In this document: piece by piece, positions 8,673-15,959 of the stretch
Layout of the letters: the number at the start of each line of letters is the position of its first letter
Position numbering within the stretch: the first letter of the stretch is position 1
Origin: Bradyrhizobium sp. Ec3.3
GTDB lineage: Bacteria > Pseudomonadota > Alphaproteobacteria > Rhizobiales > Xanthobacteraceae
Length of the DNA stretch: 64,000 bases
Assembly: GCF_000472925.1 (NCBI RefSeq)
Contig: NZ_KI421477.1
Span: 26,408-90,407, forward strand
Direction of reading: 5' to 3'
The notes under the pieces: generated by a model
The model's database searches: none
Told to the model about the DNA's origin: nothing
Seen by the model: only the letters and a program-made list of their open reading frames with translations
Position numbers and translations under genes: made by a program

Positions 8673-9371
8673 TTAGGGGGCCGCCACGGCGAGGTTGACG
8701 ATCTTCTCGCGCTGCATCCTGCCGAGCAGCGAGGCAAGCTCGTCGTTGTTCATCGCCTTGTTGAACTGGAGGCGGAACATGCCGCCCTTGGCGCCGTCGA
8801 CGATCGATGCCTGGTAGCTGTCGAGCAGCGTGGTGATGTCGGCGACCCGCGCGTCCGGCGTGAACCGCACCAGCGCATGCGCCGACGCCCCAGGCGAGGC
8901 ACCGAGTTCGCGCGTGATCGGCGCGTTCGTGGAGAGCGAGGCGGTCTGGAAGGTCGAGCTCTGGTTCTTCACCAGCACGGCCCCGATGATACCGGCCTGG
9001 AGCAGCAGCGCGATCGCGCCGAGGCTCGCCGACCAGGCGAGCGTGCGTGGCGACAGGCTCGCGAAAAACGTCGAGATGCGTGTCGAGAGCGACAGCCCTC
9101 CGGGCCCGCGTGCGGGCTCCGCATCGATCGCGGCGAACAGTTTCTGCATCGCGCCGGCCGACGGAGCACCCAGGCTCTCGTTGAGATGGATGGTCTCTTC
9201 GTATTCGGCGCGGATCGCGGCGTACTGCCTCGCCAATTCAGGATCGCCGGCGAGGGCGTCCTCGACCCGGCGCGCGTCGCGCGGGTTCAGCGTGCCGGCA
9301 GCATGCCATGGCAGCAGCATCTCAATTTCACTGGGCTCTTGCTCCAGCATCTTCTTGCTCAATGCCATCAT
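8673..9371 (-). CDS. Membrane anti-sigma factor with propeptide-like periplasmic domain
   Basis: 232 residues. The N-terminal part, about 14-62 (EIEMLLPWHAAGTL, then RVEDALAGDPELARQYA), is a typical anti-sigma helical domain without zinc cysteines. A single transmembrane segment lies at about 111-134. The periplasmic part ends in a domain at about 165-232, with VRFTPDARVADITTLL, GAKGGMFRL and MQREKIVNLAV, which follows the same beta-alpha-beta pattern as subtilase propeptides, including that of the neighbouring protease (GATIGLFRI). The start codon overlaps the sigma-factor stop by four bases (ATGA), so the two are translationally coupled. Expected role: hold the sigma factor at the membrane until a periplasmic event releases it. 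The match to the propeptide is by eye. Confidence 0.85.
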   Translation of the reverse strand: MMALSKKMLEQEPSEIEMLLPWHAAGTLNPRDARRVEDALAGDPELARQYAAIRAEYEETIHLNESLGAPSAGAMQKLFAAIDAEPARGPGGLSLSTRISTFFASLSPRTLAWSASLGAIALLLQAGIIGAVLVKNQSSTFQTASLSTNAPITRELGASPGASAHALVRFTPDARVADITTLLDSYQASIVDGAKGGMFRLQFNKAMNNDELASLLGRMQREKIVNLAVAAP

Positions 9372-9937
9372 GGCCAGCCTCGCTCAACACCGGCTGCCTT
9401 GAGCAGCTCGGCCAGTTTCTTTCGCGCATAGAACAAGCGCGTCTTCACGGTGTTCTCCGGTATCCCGACGATTTCGGCCACCTCTTCCACGGACTTCTCG
9501 TGGTAGTAGACGAGATCGACGATTTCCCGATGGTCCGGCGACAGTGCCGTCAAACACTCTCGCAACGCTTCACTGGTATCCTTCTTCTGCACCGCCGTTT
9601 CCGGATCGTCGGACGTATCCTCGATCGCGTTGGCGGCCTCTTCGTCCAACTCAAGATCCTTCCTGCGCCGAAGCGCAGACAGGGCCTTGAATCGGGTGAT
9701 TGCCAGCAGCCAGGTGGAAACAGCGGATCGGCCCTCGAACTTTCCGGCCTGACGCCAGACGTCGAGAAACACCTCACTGATCAGGTCCTCAGCGACCTGC
9801 TCATCGCGCACGAGCCTAAGCCCGAAGCGATAGACCCTGACATGGTGCCGCCCGTACAGCACCTGCATAGCGAGCCGGTCGCCTTGGGCGATCCGGGCGA
9901 TAAGGACTTCGTCCGAAGCCGCCTGTGTCACGCTCAA
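9368..9937 (-). CDS. ECF-family RNA polymerase sigma factor (first of three)
   Basis: About 189 residues. Region 2 is clear (LYGRHHVRVYRFGLRLV, then AEDLISEVFLDVWRQAGKF), as is a region 4 helix-turn-helix (LSPDHREIVDLVYYHEKSVE, then IPENTVKTRLFYARKKLAE). It should direct RNA polymerase to a small regulon that includes its own operon. The start is uncertain: I give the TTG at 9937; a GTG six bases further in is equally possible. It is followed with ATGA overlap by its anti-sigma and then by a subtilase. I found no self-evident ECF promoter in the 470 bp upstream. Confidence 0.93.
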   Translation of the reverse strand: MSVTQAASDEVLIARIAQGDRLAMQVLYGRHHVRVYRFGLRLVRDEQVAEDLISEVFLDVWRQAGKFEGRSAVSTWLLAITRFKALSALRRRKDLELDEEAANAIEDTSDDPETAVQKKDTSEALRECLTALSPDHREIVDLVYYHEKSVEEVAEIVGIPENTVKTRLFYARKKLAELLKAAGVERGWP

Positions 9938-10410
9938 AGGCCGTCTCGCAAAGTTGGTCGGGTCGAAACGGCAGGCGGTTCGACGGGTGATGCAAGAATC
10001 TTCAACCTACCGCGGTTGCACGGGGACATGTGTGATGTACCCCACATACGCGCGTATTCTTGCAGCCCCTGGGGGCTCGCTAAAAATGGTAACATAATAC
10101 TATAACTTTTCCCTGCGGAGCGCACACGGGCGCGGCCCGATCTTACCAAGCCTCGATCCATAACGCAGCCTTGTGCAGCGTATTCGCCGGCCAATTGACT
10201 GTATCTCTGGACCTTACCGTTGACCTTATCCGTGGCCCATTGCCTGGCCAATTCCCTGGCCTATCGCCGACAATCCCTAATCGCTCGCTAATTTCCGTGT
10301 CGGATCAAGGCACTTACCCGGGCGGCCGGCCCGGATTCGCACCGCAAGGATACCAAACCTAAAGGCTTGCCACGTAGATTTTTGGACTGACATTCACCAA
10401 TGGCAGGTTC
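9938..10410. other. Divergent intergenic region, no gene seen
   Basis: This 473-bp gap lies between the sigma-factor gene (minus) and a diguanylate cyclase gene (plus) and must carry promoters for both. It contains an AT-rich patch near 10080-10110 and short near-repeats of TGGCC around 10230-10262. I see no tRNA, no convincing small ORF, and no clear -35/-10 pair. Confidence 0.4.
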
Positions 10411-11568
10411 ATGAGCACGGCCGCGACATCCATCCCGGAGCGGAATGCCGCAGAGGTCGCGGATCTCGTCCTGTTTCCCGACCAGGCCACGCCAGAGGTC
10501 GTCGCGCGCCGCATGCGGCAGCGGCGCCAGATGTATGTCGGCCAGGCCGCGAGCTATTCGCTCGGCACATCCGTCCTGTTGATCTACGCCTATGGCGGGG
10601 CGATCTCGATGATCGTGCCGTCGCTGTTCTGGTTCGGCGGGCTGATGATCATCGGCAGCTTCGCGGTGCTGTCGGAGGCCGGCGTCGGCGAGCGCTACCG
10701 GGACCACTACCTGACCGTCTTCCAGATCTCGGCGCATATGGCGCTCCAGCTCGTCTTCCTGCTGGCGGTTCCGACGATCGGGGTCGCCTTCATCAGCGTG
10801 CTGTTCCTGATCTTCGCCTTCGGCACGCTGCGCATGACCTCGCAGCAGGCGATGCTGACCTGGGCGCTCGCGACCATAGGGCTCGGCTTCGTCTTCCTGA
10901 TCTCCGACCTGCCGATCGGCATGCCGGTGACGAGCCGGCTCGAGCGCCTCGCATCGATGCTGTGCTTTGTCCTGGTGATCGGCCAGTGCGCCTTCCTCGG
11001 CCTGTTCGGCAGCACGCTACGCAAGATCCTGTACCGGCGCAGCATCGAGCTGAAGGCCGCCTATCAGCGCATCGAGGAGCTCGCCGAGCTCGACGAGCTC
11101 ACCGGCTCGCTCAACCGCCGCTCGATCATGCGCGCGCTCGATGAAGAGATCGCCGGCGTGCGCGAGGCAAAAGCGCCCTGCTCGGCTGCACTCATCGATC
11201 TCGACTGGTTCAAGCGCATCAACGACGTCCACGGCCATCCGACCGGCGACGAGGTGCTGCGCACCTTCGCCATCACCATCTTCGCCAATATCCGCCCCAA
11301 CGACCGTTTCGGCCGCTACGGCGGCGAGGAGTTCCTGCTGCTGATGCCGGACACGTCGGGCGAGGCCGCCATGCGCATGCTCGACCGCCTGCGCATGATC
11401 GTGGCCGAGCTCGACTGGAGCGCATTCGCGCCCGGCATGCATGTGACGATTTCCGCAGGCGTCGCAGCGCTGCGCGACAATGATAATGCCGACTCATTTC
11501 TCGCGCGCGCCGACAGCGCGCTCTATTCCGCCAAGGCGCAAGGACGCAACCGCATTGCGACCAGCTGA
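10411..11568 (+). CDS. Membrane-bound diguanylate cyclase (GGDEF domain)
   Basis: 385 residues. About six transmembrane segments between residues 45 and 205 form an uncharacterised sensor, followed by a short coiled linker and a GGDEF domain (about 222-385). The active site is GGEEF (304-308), and substrate/metal residues appear in ALIDLDWFKRIND. The allosteric inhibitory I-site RxxD is intact as RPND (295-298), exactly five residues before GGEEF, so product inhibition by cyclic di-GMP is expected. No EAL domain is present. The DUF2336 gene follows on the same strand at a short distance, so they may be co-transcribed. The input signal is unknown. Confidence 0.93.
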   Translation: MSTAATSIPERNAAEVADLVLFPDQATPEVVARRMRQRRQMYVGQAASYSLGTSVLLIYAYGGAISMIVPSLFWFGGLMIIGSFAVLSEAGVGERYRDHYLTVFQISAHMALQLVFLLAVPTIGVAFISVLFLIFAFGTLRMTSQQAMLTWALATIGLGFVFLISDLPIGMPVTSRLERLASMLCFVLVIGQCAFLGLFGSTLRKILYRRSIELKAAYQRIEELAELDELTGSLNRRSIMRALDEEIAGVREAKAPCSAALIDLDWFKRINDVHGHPTGDEVLRTFAITIFANIRPNDRFGRYGGEEFLLLMPDTSGEAAMRMLDRLRMIVAELDWSAFAPGMHVTISAGVAALRDNDNADSFLARADSALYSAKAQGRNRIATS

Positions 11569-11631
11569 CCAATCCATTTTTGCCCGGTGGCGCAGAAAGA
11601 GCCCCCGGACCGAACGCTCCAGGACAGGGCC

Positions 11632-12732
11632 ATGAGATCGAAAGCCGCCAAAGTTTCCGAAAACCTGCTCGACGAATTGCAGGCGACGCTGTCCCACGGC
11701 ACGGTTGCGCGCCGGGTCGAGACGCTGCGCCGCGTCACCGATCTCTTCATCACCGGCGCGGTGGACTATTCGGACGACCAGGTCGCCGTGTTCGACGACG
11801 TCTTCCAGTGCCTGATCGAACATATCGAGACCTCGGCCAAGGTGCTGCTCGCCGAGCGCCTGGCACCGATCGACACGGCGCCGGCCGTGACCATCCGCAC
11901 GCTCGCGCTCGACGACGTCATCGACGTCGCCGGCCCTGTGCTGTCGAAGTCGGAACGGCTCGACGAAGCGACCCTGATTGAGATCGCGCGCAGCAAGAGC
12001 CAGGCGCATCTCGAGGCCATCTCGATGCGCCGCGTGCTGTCCGATGCGCTCACCGACGTGCTGGTGGCGCGCGGCGATAACGAGGTGGTGCAGTCGACGG
12101 TCAAGAATCCCGGCGCGCAATTCACGGAAAAGAGCCTTAGCGACCTGGTCGGACGCGCCGAACGCGACGACGACCTCGCAACTTGCGTGGGCCTGCGCCC
12201 GGACCTGCCGCGCCATCATTATCTGAAACTGATCGCGAAGGCGTCCTTGAGCGTGCGCAGGAAGCTCGAAGCCGCCAATCCCGGCCAGTCCGACGCGGTG
12301 CTCAGCGCGGTCCACGAGGCGGCGCAACGCGTTCGCGCGGCGACCATGACGCGGCAGACCGAAATGGCGCGCGCGCTGGTGAGATCGCTGTTCGATGACG
12401 GCCGTCTCAACGAGCACCAGGTCACGGCCTTTGCCGAACAGGGCAAATTCGACGAGGCCAATGCCGGGCTCGCGGCGCTCGCGGGCGTTCCGGTTGCGAT
12501 CGCCGAAAACATGATGATCGAAACCCGCACCGAGGGCGTGATGATCCTCGCCAAGGTCGCCGGGCTCTCGTGGTCGAGCGTGCGCGCGATCATCGCCATG
12601 CGCGACAAGCTGTCCGGCCGCGATTTGACCGACCTTTTGAGCGCGCGAGACACCTACGAAGCGCTGCGCACCTCGACGGCGCAGCAGGTGCTGCGCTTCC
12701 ACCGCATGCAGCAGAGCACGGCACCGGCGTAG
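11632..12732 (+). CDS. DUF2336-domain protein
   Basis: Cytoplasmic, almost entirely alpha-helical protein of 366 residues, matching the DUF2336 family of alphaproteobacteria. The ATG at 11632 follows AGGACAGGG; a GTG at 11587 would add 15 residues. It has a repeated helix pattern rich in Leu, Ala and Arg, with conserved-looking stretches such as RRVETLRRVTDLF, RRVLSDALTDVLV and LAKVAGLSWSSVRAII. No catalytic motif is visible. In several alphaproteobacteria DUF2336 genes sit near cyclic di-GMP or motility genes; here the upstream neighbour is a diguanylate cyclase, so a role in that signalling circuit is a reasonable guess, not shown by sequence. Confidence 0.8.
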   Translation: MRSKAAKVSENLLDELQATLSHGTVARRVETLRRVTDLFITGAVDYSDDQVAVFDDVFQCLIEHIETSAKVLLAERLAPIDTAPAVTIRTLALDDVIDVAGPVLSKSERLDEATLIEIARSKSQAHLEAISMRRVLSDALTDVLVARGDNEVVQSTVKNPGAQFTEKSLSDLVGRAERDDDLATCVGLRPDLPRHHYLKLIAKASLSVRRKLEAANPGQSDAVLSAVHEAAQRVRAATMTRQTEMARALVRSLFDDGRLNEHQVTAFAEQGKFDEANAGLAALAGVPVAIAENMMIETRTEGVMILAKVAGLSWSSVRAIIAMRDKLSGRDLTDLLSARDTYEALRTSTAQQVLRFHRMQQSTAPA

Positions 12733-12738
12733 CCGGTG

Positions 12739-13377
12739 CTAGTACTTCAGCACTTTTGATCCGATGAACGCGCCGATCGCGGTCACGAACGCGGCGGCGA
12801 GCGTGTACCAGGTCGCCACGAACAGCGGCGAATCATCGGTGCAGTGCGAGGCGTAGAGCGTCGCCGCCAGCCCCGCCGACAAAAGGCCGGCGAGCGCGCC
12901 GGCAAGCGCGGGCCGCGACGGCGCGCCGTGACGCAGGCCGAACAGCGCGCCCGCCAGCAGCGGTAGCGACATCGCAGGGATCGCCGACAGACACACCCTT
13001 GAATTCTTGCCGACGAGCCGCATCGTCATCGGCATCGCAGGCGCCATCATCATCTCGCCGCCGATCGCCACCGCAAGCAAGGCCACGGGGAGCAGCAGCA
13101 GCCAGCCCCAGCCGCGCATCAAGGCCTCGGGCCGCGACAGATGCAGACTGATCGCGATCGCGGGGATCGCGAGCGACAGGGTGACCGCGAACTTCATATC
13201 GAAGAACGGATTGTGCATCGCGCTCATCACGTCCGGCCGCACGCCGAGGAAGGTGGCGAAGATCAGGATCGAGAGCGGCGCGGCCACCAGCAGCGACAGC
13301 GCCAGCACGGCACCGACCTTCGGCGCACGATGAGCGTTGTCGGCCGCGAGCGTGCGAATGAGTTGATCGGTATCCAT
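12739..13377 (-). CDS. osrA: NrsF-type (DUF1109) membrane anti-sigma factor OsrA
   Basis: 212 residues with about six transmembrane segments between residues 20 and 208 and a short cytoplasmic N-terminus (MDTDQLIRTLAADN) of the kind that binds SigF-like ECF factors. The only two cysteines are Cys129 (NSRVCLSAIP) and Cys179 (ASHCTDD), exactly the positions reported as functionally important in Bradyrhizobium OsrA, which senses reactive oxygen species and releases EcfF. It begins one base after the ecfF stop codon, so the two are co-transcribed. It ends six bases from the convergent DUF2336 gene. Confidence 0.93.
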   Translation of the reverse strand: MDTDQLIRTLAADNAHRAPKVGAVLALSLLVAAPLSILIFATFLGVRPDVMSAMHNPFFDMKFAVTLSLAIPAIAISLHLSRPEALMRGWGWLLLLPVALLAVAIGGEMMMAPAMPMTMRLVGKNSRVCLSAIPAMSLPLLAGALFGLRHGAPSRPALAGALAGLLSAGLAATLYASHCTDDSPLFVATWYTLAAAFVTAIGAFIGSKVLKY

Positions 13378-13378
13378 C

Positions 13379-13936
13379 TCATCTGTCCCGCAGTTTGGCG
13401 GTAAGCGCGGCCAGCCCCCGATGCAGCGCGACGCGCACCGCGCCTTCGCTCATCGACAACTTTGACGCGGTGTCCCTGATCGAGGCGCTGTCGACCGCAA
13501 TCGACTGCAACACGTCACGCTGGCGCTGCGGCAGTGTCGCAAGCTGCGCCGCGACCTCGCCTGCGGAGGCCGTCTCCGGCGGAGCCTCGCCCGGCAACGT
13601 CTCGGCGAAATCGTCGATATTGACGAAGATCCGCCTGCCCCGTCGCCTTAGCGCGTCGATCAGCTTGTTGCGGGCGATCGCGAACAGCCAAGGGGCGAGA
13701 GGCGCTTCGCTATCCCAGGTATGCCGCTTCAAATGCACCGCCAGCAAAATGTCCTGCACGATATCCTCGGCTTGATCGGGAGGCTGGCCGGCCCGCGCGA
13801 GTCCGCGCCGGGCGGCAGCCCGCAGCACCGGCGTGACCGCCTTCAGCAGGCGATGATACGCCGCATCATCCCCTGCCATGGCCGACCGCATCAGGCCGGT
13901 CCATTCGTCCTCACGTCCGCGCACGCGCGCTCCCAC
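13379..13936 (-). CDS. ecfF: ECF sigma factor EcfF (SigF-like, oxidative stress)
   Basis: About 185 residues. Region 2 (DAAYHRLLKAV, QAEDIVQDILLAVHLKRHTW, PWLFAIARNKLIDALRR) and region 4 (LPQRQRDVLQSIAVDSASI, SEGAVRVALHRGLAAL) are both clear. The paired anti-sigma identifies it as EcfF, which controls a small regulon against hypochlorite and related oxidants, known to include methionine sulfoxide reductases. The likely start is GTG at 13936 or 13924; an ATG at 13891 would cut into region 2. A SigF-type promoter (GTAAC-N16-CGAA) lies directly upstream, so the gene is probably autoregulated from a transcript with almost no leader. Confidence 0.92.
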   Translation of the reverse strand: MGARVRGREDEWTGLMRSAMAGDDAAYHRLLKAVTPVLRAAARRGLARAGQPPDQAEDIVQDILLAVHLKRHTWDSEAPLAPWLFAIARNKLIDALRRRGRRIFVNIDDFAETLPGEAPPETASAGEVAAQLATLPQRQRDVLQSIAVDSASIRDTASKLSMSEGAVRVALHRGLAALTAKLRDR

Positions 13937-13943
13937 CTAGCAA

Positions 13944-13968
13944 TTCGGCCGCTCTTTCAATTTGTTAC
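13944..13968 (-). promoter_or_regulatory. SigF/EcfF-type promoter of ecfF-osrA
   Basis: On the minus strand the sequence reads GTAAC, 16 bases, CGAA, matching the known SigF promoter consensus GTAACC-N16-CGAA of Caulobacter. The CGAA element ends only eight bases before the GTG start at 13936, so the transcript would have a very short or no 5' leader. It fits autoregulation by EcfF. Confidence 0.8.
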
Positions 13969-14211
13969 GCCCGCACCGCCCAGATCACGACTTCGTGATC
14001 AAGCTGAGGGTGTAGAATCCGGCCCGGCCCGCAAGTCGGGGAGGCTCATAACACCGATCCCTCCGGCTGGCATCCATCGGGCGCTTTGCGGGCCACCAAT
14101 TGCCCCGGTTTTGCCCGGTCCAGCCCGAAGATTCCCTTTTTTTGCCCAGCTGTGGTCACGCCCAGGGGTCTCTGTTCGCCCCGGGATGGGCCAATTGGGG
14201 AGATCATCACA

Positions 14212-14856
14212 ATGATCAAAGCCAGCGGGCGCGTAGCGTTGATTCTCGCCGCCGGACTCTTCGTCGCAGTCGGGGACACCGCACAGGCTGCACCGACCGC
14301 CGCGAGCGACACCAAGTCGGACAGCGCGAGCAATTCGAGCGAGACCGTCAAAGAAACCAAGCCTCGGCGTCACCACGCTCGTCACCACACCAGCAAGACG
14401 GCGGAGAAATCCTCCGACGACAAGGCAGGCAAGAGCGATAATAAGGACGCCGCGGCCGCCGAGAGCATCGCGCCGGCCTCCAGCGCCATGCCGCCCGCAG
14501 TCGCCAACGCCAATGCGCAGCTCGCCTCCGCCGATACGCCGACCGCCGCTGCGGCCACCGCCATGACGTCGCGGGCCAATGACAATTTGCAGGCCGCGGC
14601 AGACCAGGCGGCTGCAGCGCCGGACAGCCAGGTGGCCGCGTCAGATCAGCCGGATGATGCCACCCAGCAGCAGGATAACCCGCCTGCGCAAAAGGCCGTC
14701 GCGGCGACCGATGCACAGCCGCGCCCGGCTCCGGTGATGGCTGCCGCGAGCAGCGAAAACTCGGCCTGGGACCAGAGCTCGCTGATCGGCAAGATCTTCA
14801 TCGGCTTCGGCGCGCTCCTGACGCTGGCCTCGGCCGCGCGCATGTTCATGGCTTGA
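14212..14856 (+). CDS. Exported low-complexity Ala/Ser/Asp-rich protein with C-terminal membrane segment
   Basis: 214 residues. The ATG at 14212 follows GGGGAG at a good distance and starts a Sec signal peptide (cleavage after AQA near residue 26). A His/Arg-rich patch (RRHHARHHTS) and a Lys/Asp/Ser-rich patch are followed by about 110 residues of Ala, Gln, Asp and Pro without repeats of fixed length. The last 22 residues (IGKIFIGFGALLTLASAARM) form a membrane anchor. I recognise no family; the layout suggests a cell-envelope spacer or surface protein tethered to the inner membrane. A 12-bp tandem repeat overlaps its stop codon. Confidence 0.7.
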   Translation: MIKASGRVALILAAGLFVAVGDTAQAAPTAASDTKSDSASNSSETVKETKPRRHHARHHTSKTAEKSSDDKAGKSDNKDAAAAESIAPASSAMPPAVANANAQLASADTPTAAAATAMTSRANDNLQAAADQAAAAPDSQVAASDQPDDATQQQDNPPAQKAVAATDAQPRPAPVMAAASSENSAWDQSSLIGKIFIGFGALLTLASAARMFMA

Positions 14857-14892
14857 TTCTTGGCCTGATTCTTCGCTTGATTCTTGGCCTGA
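14851..14892. repeat. 12-bp tandem repeat, 3.5 units
   Basis: Three consecutive copies of GCYTGATTCTTS plus half a unit, beginning just before the stop codon of the preceding gene. The units differ only at positions 3 and 12. It is probably a slipped-strand product; too short to be a CRISPR or a regulatory array. Confidence 0.75.
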
Positions 14893-14901
14893 GCCGGTTC
14901 C

Positions 14902-14924
14902 GGGACGCGCGGCTCGCGCGTCCC
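14902..14924 (+). terminator. GC-rich hairpin, possible terminator
   Basis: Perfect 10-bp stem GGGACGCGCG/CGCGCGTCCC with a 3-base loop, lying after the 14212-14856 gene and before the enoyl-CoA hydratase gene. The T-run is displaced (GTCAGGCGTTTT), so it may be an inefficient terminator or an mRNA-stabilising hairpin. Confidence 0.5.
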
Positions 14925-15005
14925 GTCAGGCGTTTTCGCCCTCTTGAAGCCCACCCCGCCAACGGGCACATTGCCCGCTGAAATCGAAAAACGCGTGGGT
15001 GGAGC

Positions 15006-15785
15006 ATGAGCACGTTCGAGCACATCATCGTCGAAAGCCAAGGCGCGGTCGGCATCATCAAGCTGAACCGCCCGAAGATGCTCAACGCACTGTCCTTCGG
15101 CGTCTTCCGCGAGATCGCCGCCGCCGTCGACGATCTCGAGGCCGATGACGCGATCGGCTGCATCGTCGTCACCGGCAGCGAGAAGGCATTCGCCGCGGGT
15201 GCCGACATCAAGGAGATGCAGCCGAAAGGCTTCATCGACATGTTCTCGGAAGATTTTGCCGCCATCGGCGGCGACCGCGTGGCGCGCTGTCGCAAGCCGA
15301 CGATCGCCGCGGTCGCGGGCTACGCGCTCGGCGGCGGCTGCGAGCTCGCGATGATGTGCGACATTATCATCGCCGCCGACACCGCGAAATTCGGCCAGCC
15401 CGAGATCACGCTTGGCACCATTCCCGGGATCGGCGGCACGCAGCGCCTGACGCGCGCGATCGGCAAGTCCAAGGCGATGGACCTCTGCCTCACCGGCCGC
15501 ATGATGGATGCGGCGGAAGCCGAGCGAAGCGGCCTCGTCAGCCGTGTGGTCCCTGCCGACAAGCTGATGGACGAGGTGATCGCGGCTGCCGAGAAGATCG
15601 CCGCGATGTCGCAGCCGGCGGCCGCGATGGCCAAGGAAGCGGTGAACCGCGCCTTCGAGACCACGCTCGCCGAGGGCATGCAGGTTGAGCGCAACCTCTT
15701 CCACGCCACCTTCGCGCTGGAGGACCGCTCGGAGGGCATGGCCGCGTTCATCGAGAAGCGCAAGCCGCTGAACAAGAATCGGTAA
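15006..15785 (+). CDS. Enoyl-CoA hydratase
   Basis: 259-residue crotonase-fold enzyme that adds water across 2-trans-enoyl-CoA in fatty-acid or aromatic-acid degradation. The ATG at 15006 follows GGTGGAGC. Visible motifs: the oxyanion-hole AFAAGADIKEM near residue 60, GYALGGGCELAMMCDI with the first catalytic Glu, and the second catalytic Glu in GQPEITLGTIPGIGG. Both glutamates argue for hydratase rather than isomerase activity. The sequence is close to the general short-chain type (PaaF/EchA8-like). It is alone on its transcript as far as can be seen, so the pathway cannot be assigned. Confidence 0.94.
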   Translation: MSTFEHIIVESQGAVGIIKLNRPKMLNALSFGVFREIAAAVDDLEADDAIGCIVVTGSEKAFAAGADIKEMQPKGFIDMFSEDFAAIGGDRVARCRKPTIAAVAGYALGGGCELAMMCDIIIAADTAKFGQPEITLGTIPGIGGTQRLTRAIGKSKAMDLCLTGRMMDAAEAERSGLVSRVVPADKLMDEVIAAAEKIAAMSQPAAAMAKEAVNRAFETTLAEGMQVERNLFHATFALEDRSEGMAAFIEKRKPLNKNR

Positions 15786-15959
15786 GGTTGGTGTAAGGCT
15801 CCCCATCCCTTCCCGCAAAATCCTGTGACGTAGCTGCAACAAGCGCGGATTTCATGGGACATTCACCCGCGGCAGTTTGCCTGCGGGACCGGCGCTGGTT
15901 AAACAGGTAAGAGGGCCGCCGTCGGCGGGGGCGGATAGCCGGGGTTGTTACGGGATCAG

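Noticed and set aside
7731..9431. 566-codon plus-strand open frame opposite the subtilase and anti-sigma genes
   Set aside because: Antisense of two well-supported genes; Arg/His/Gly-rich with no family pattern.
10171..10362. 63-codon small open frame upstream of the diguanylate cyclase
   Set aside because: No ribosome site, no conserved character, and the region is a divergent promoter region.
14851..14892. CRISPR-like array
   Set aside because: Only 3.5 units of 12 bp without spacers; a simple tandem repeat. No cas genes in the window.
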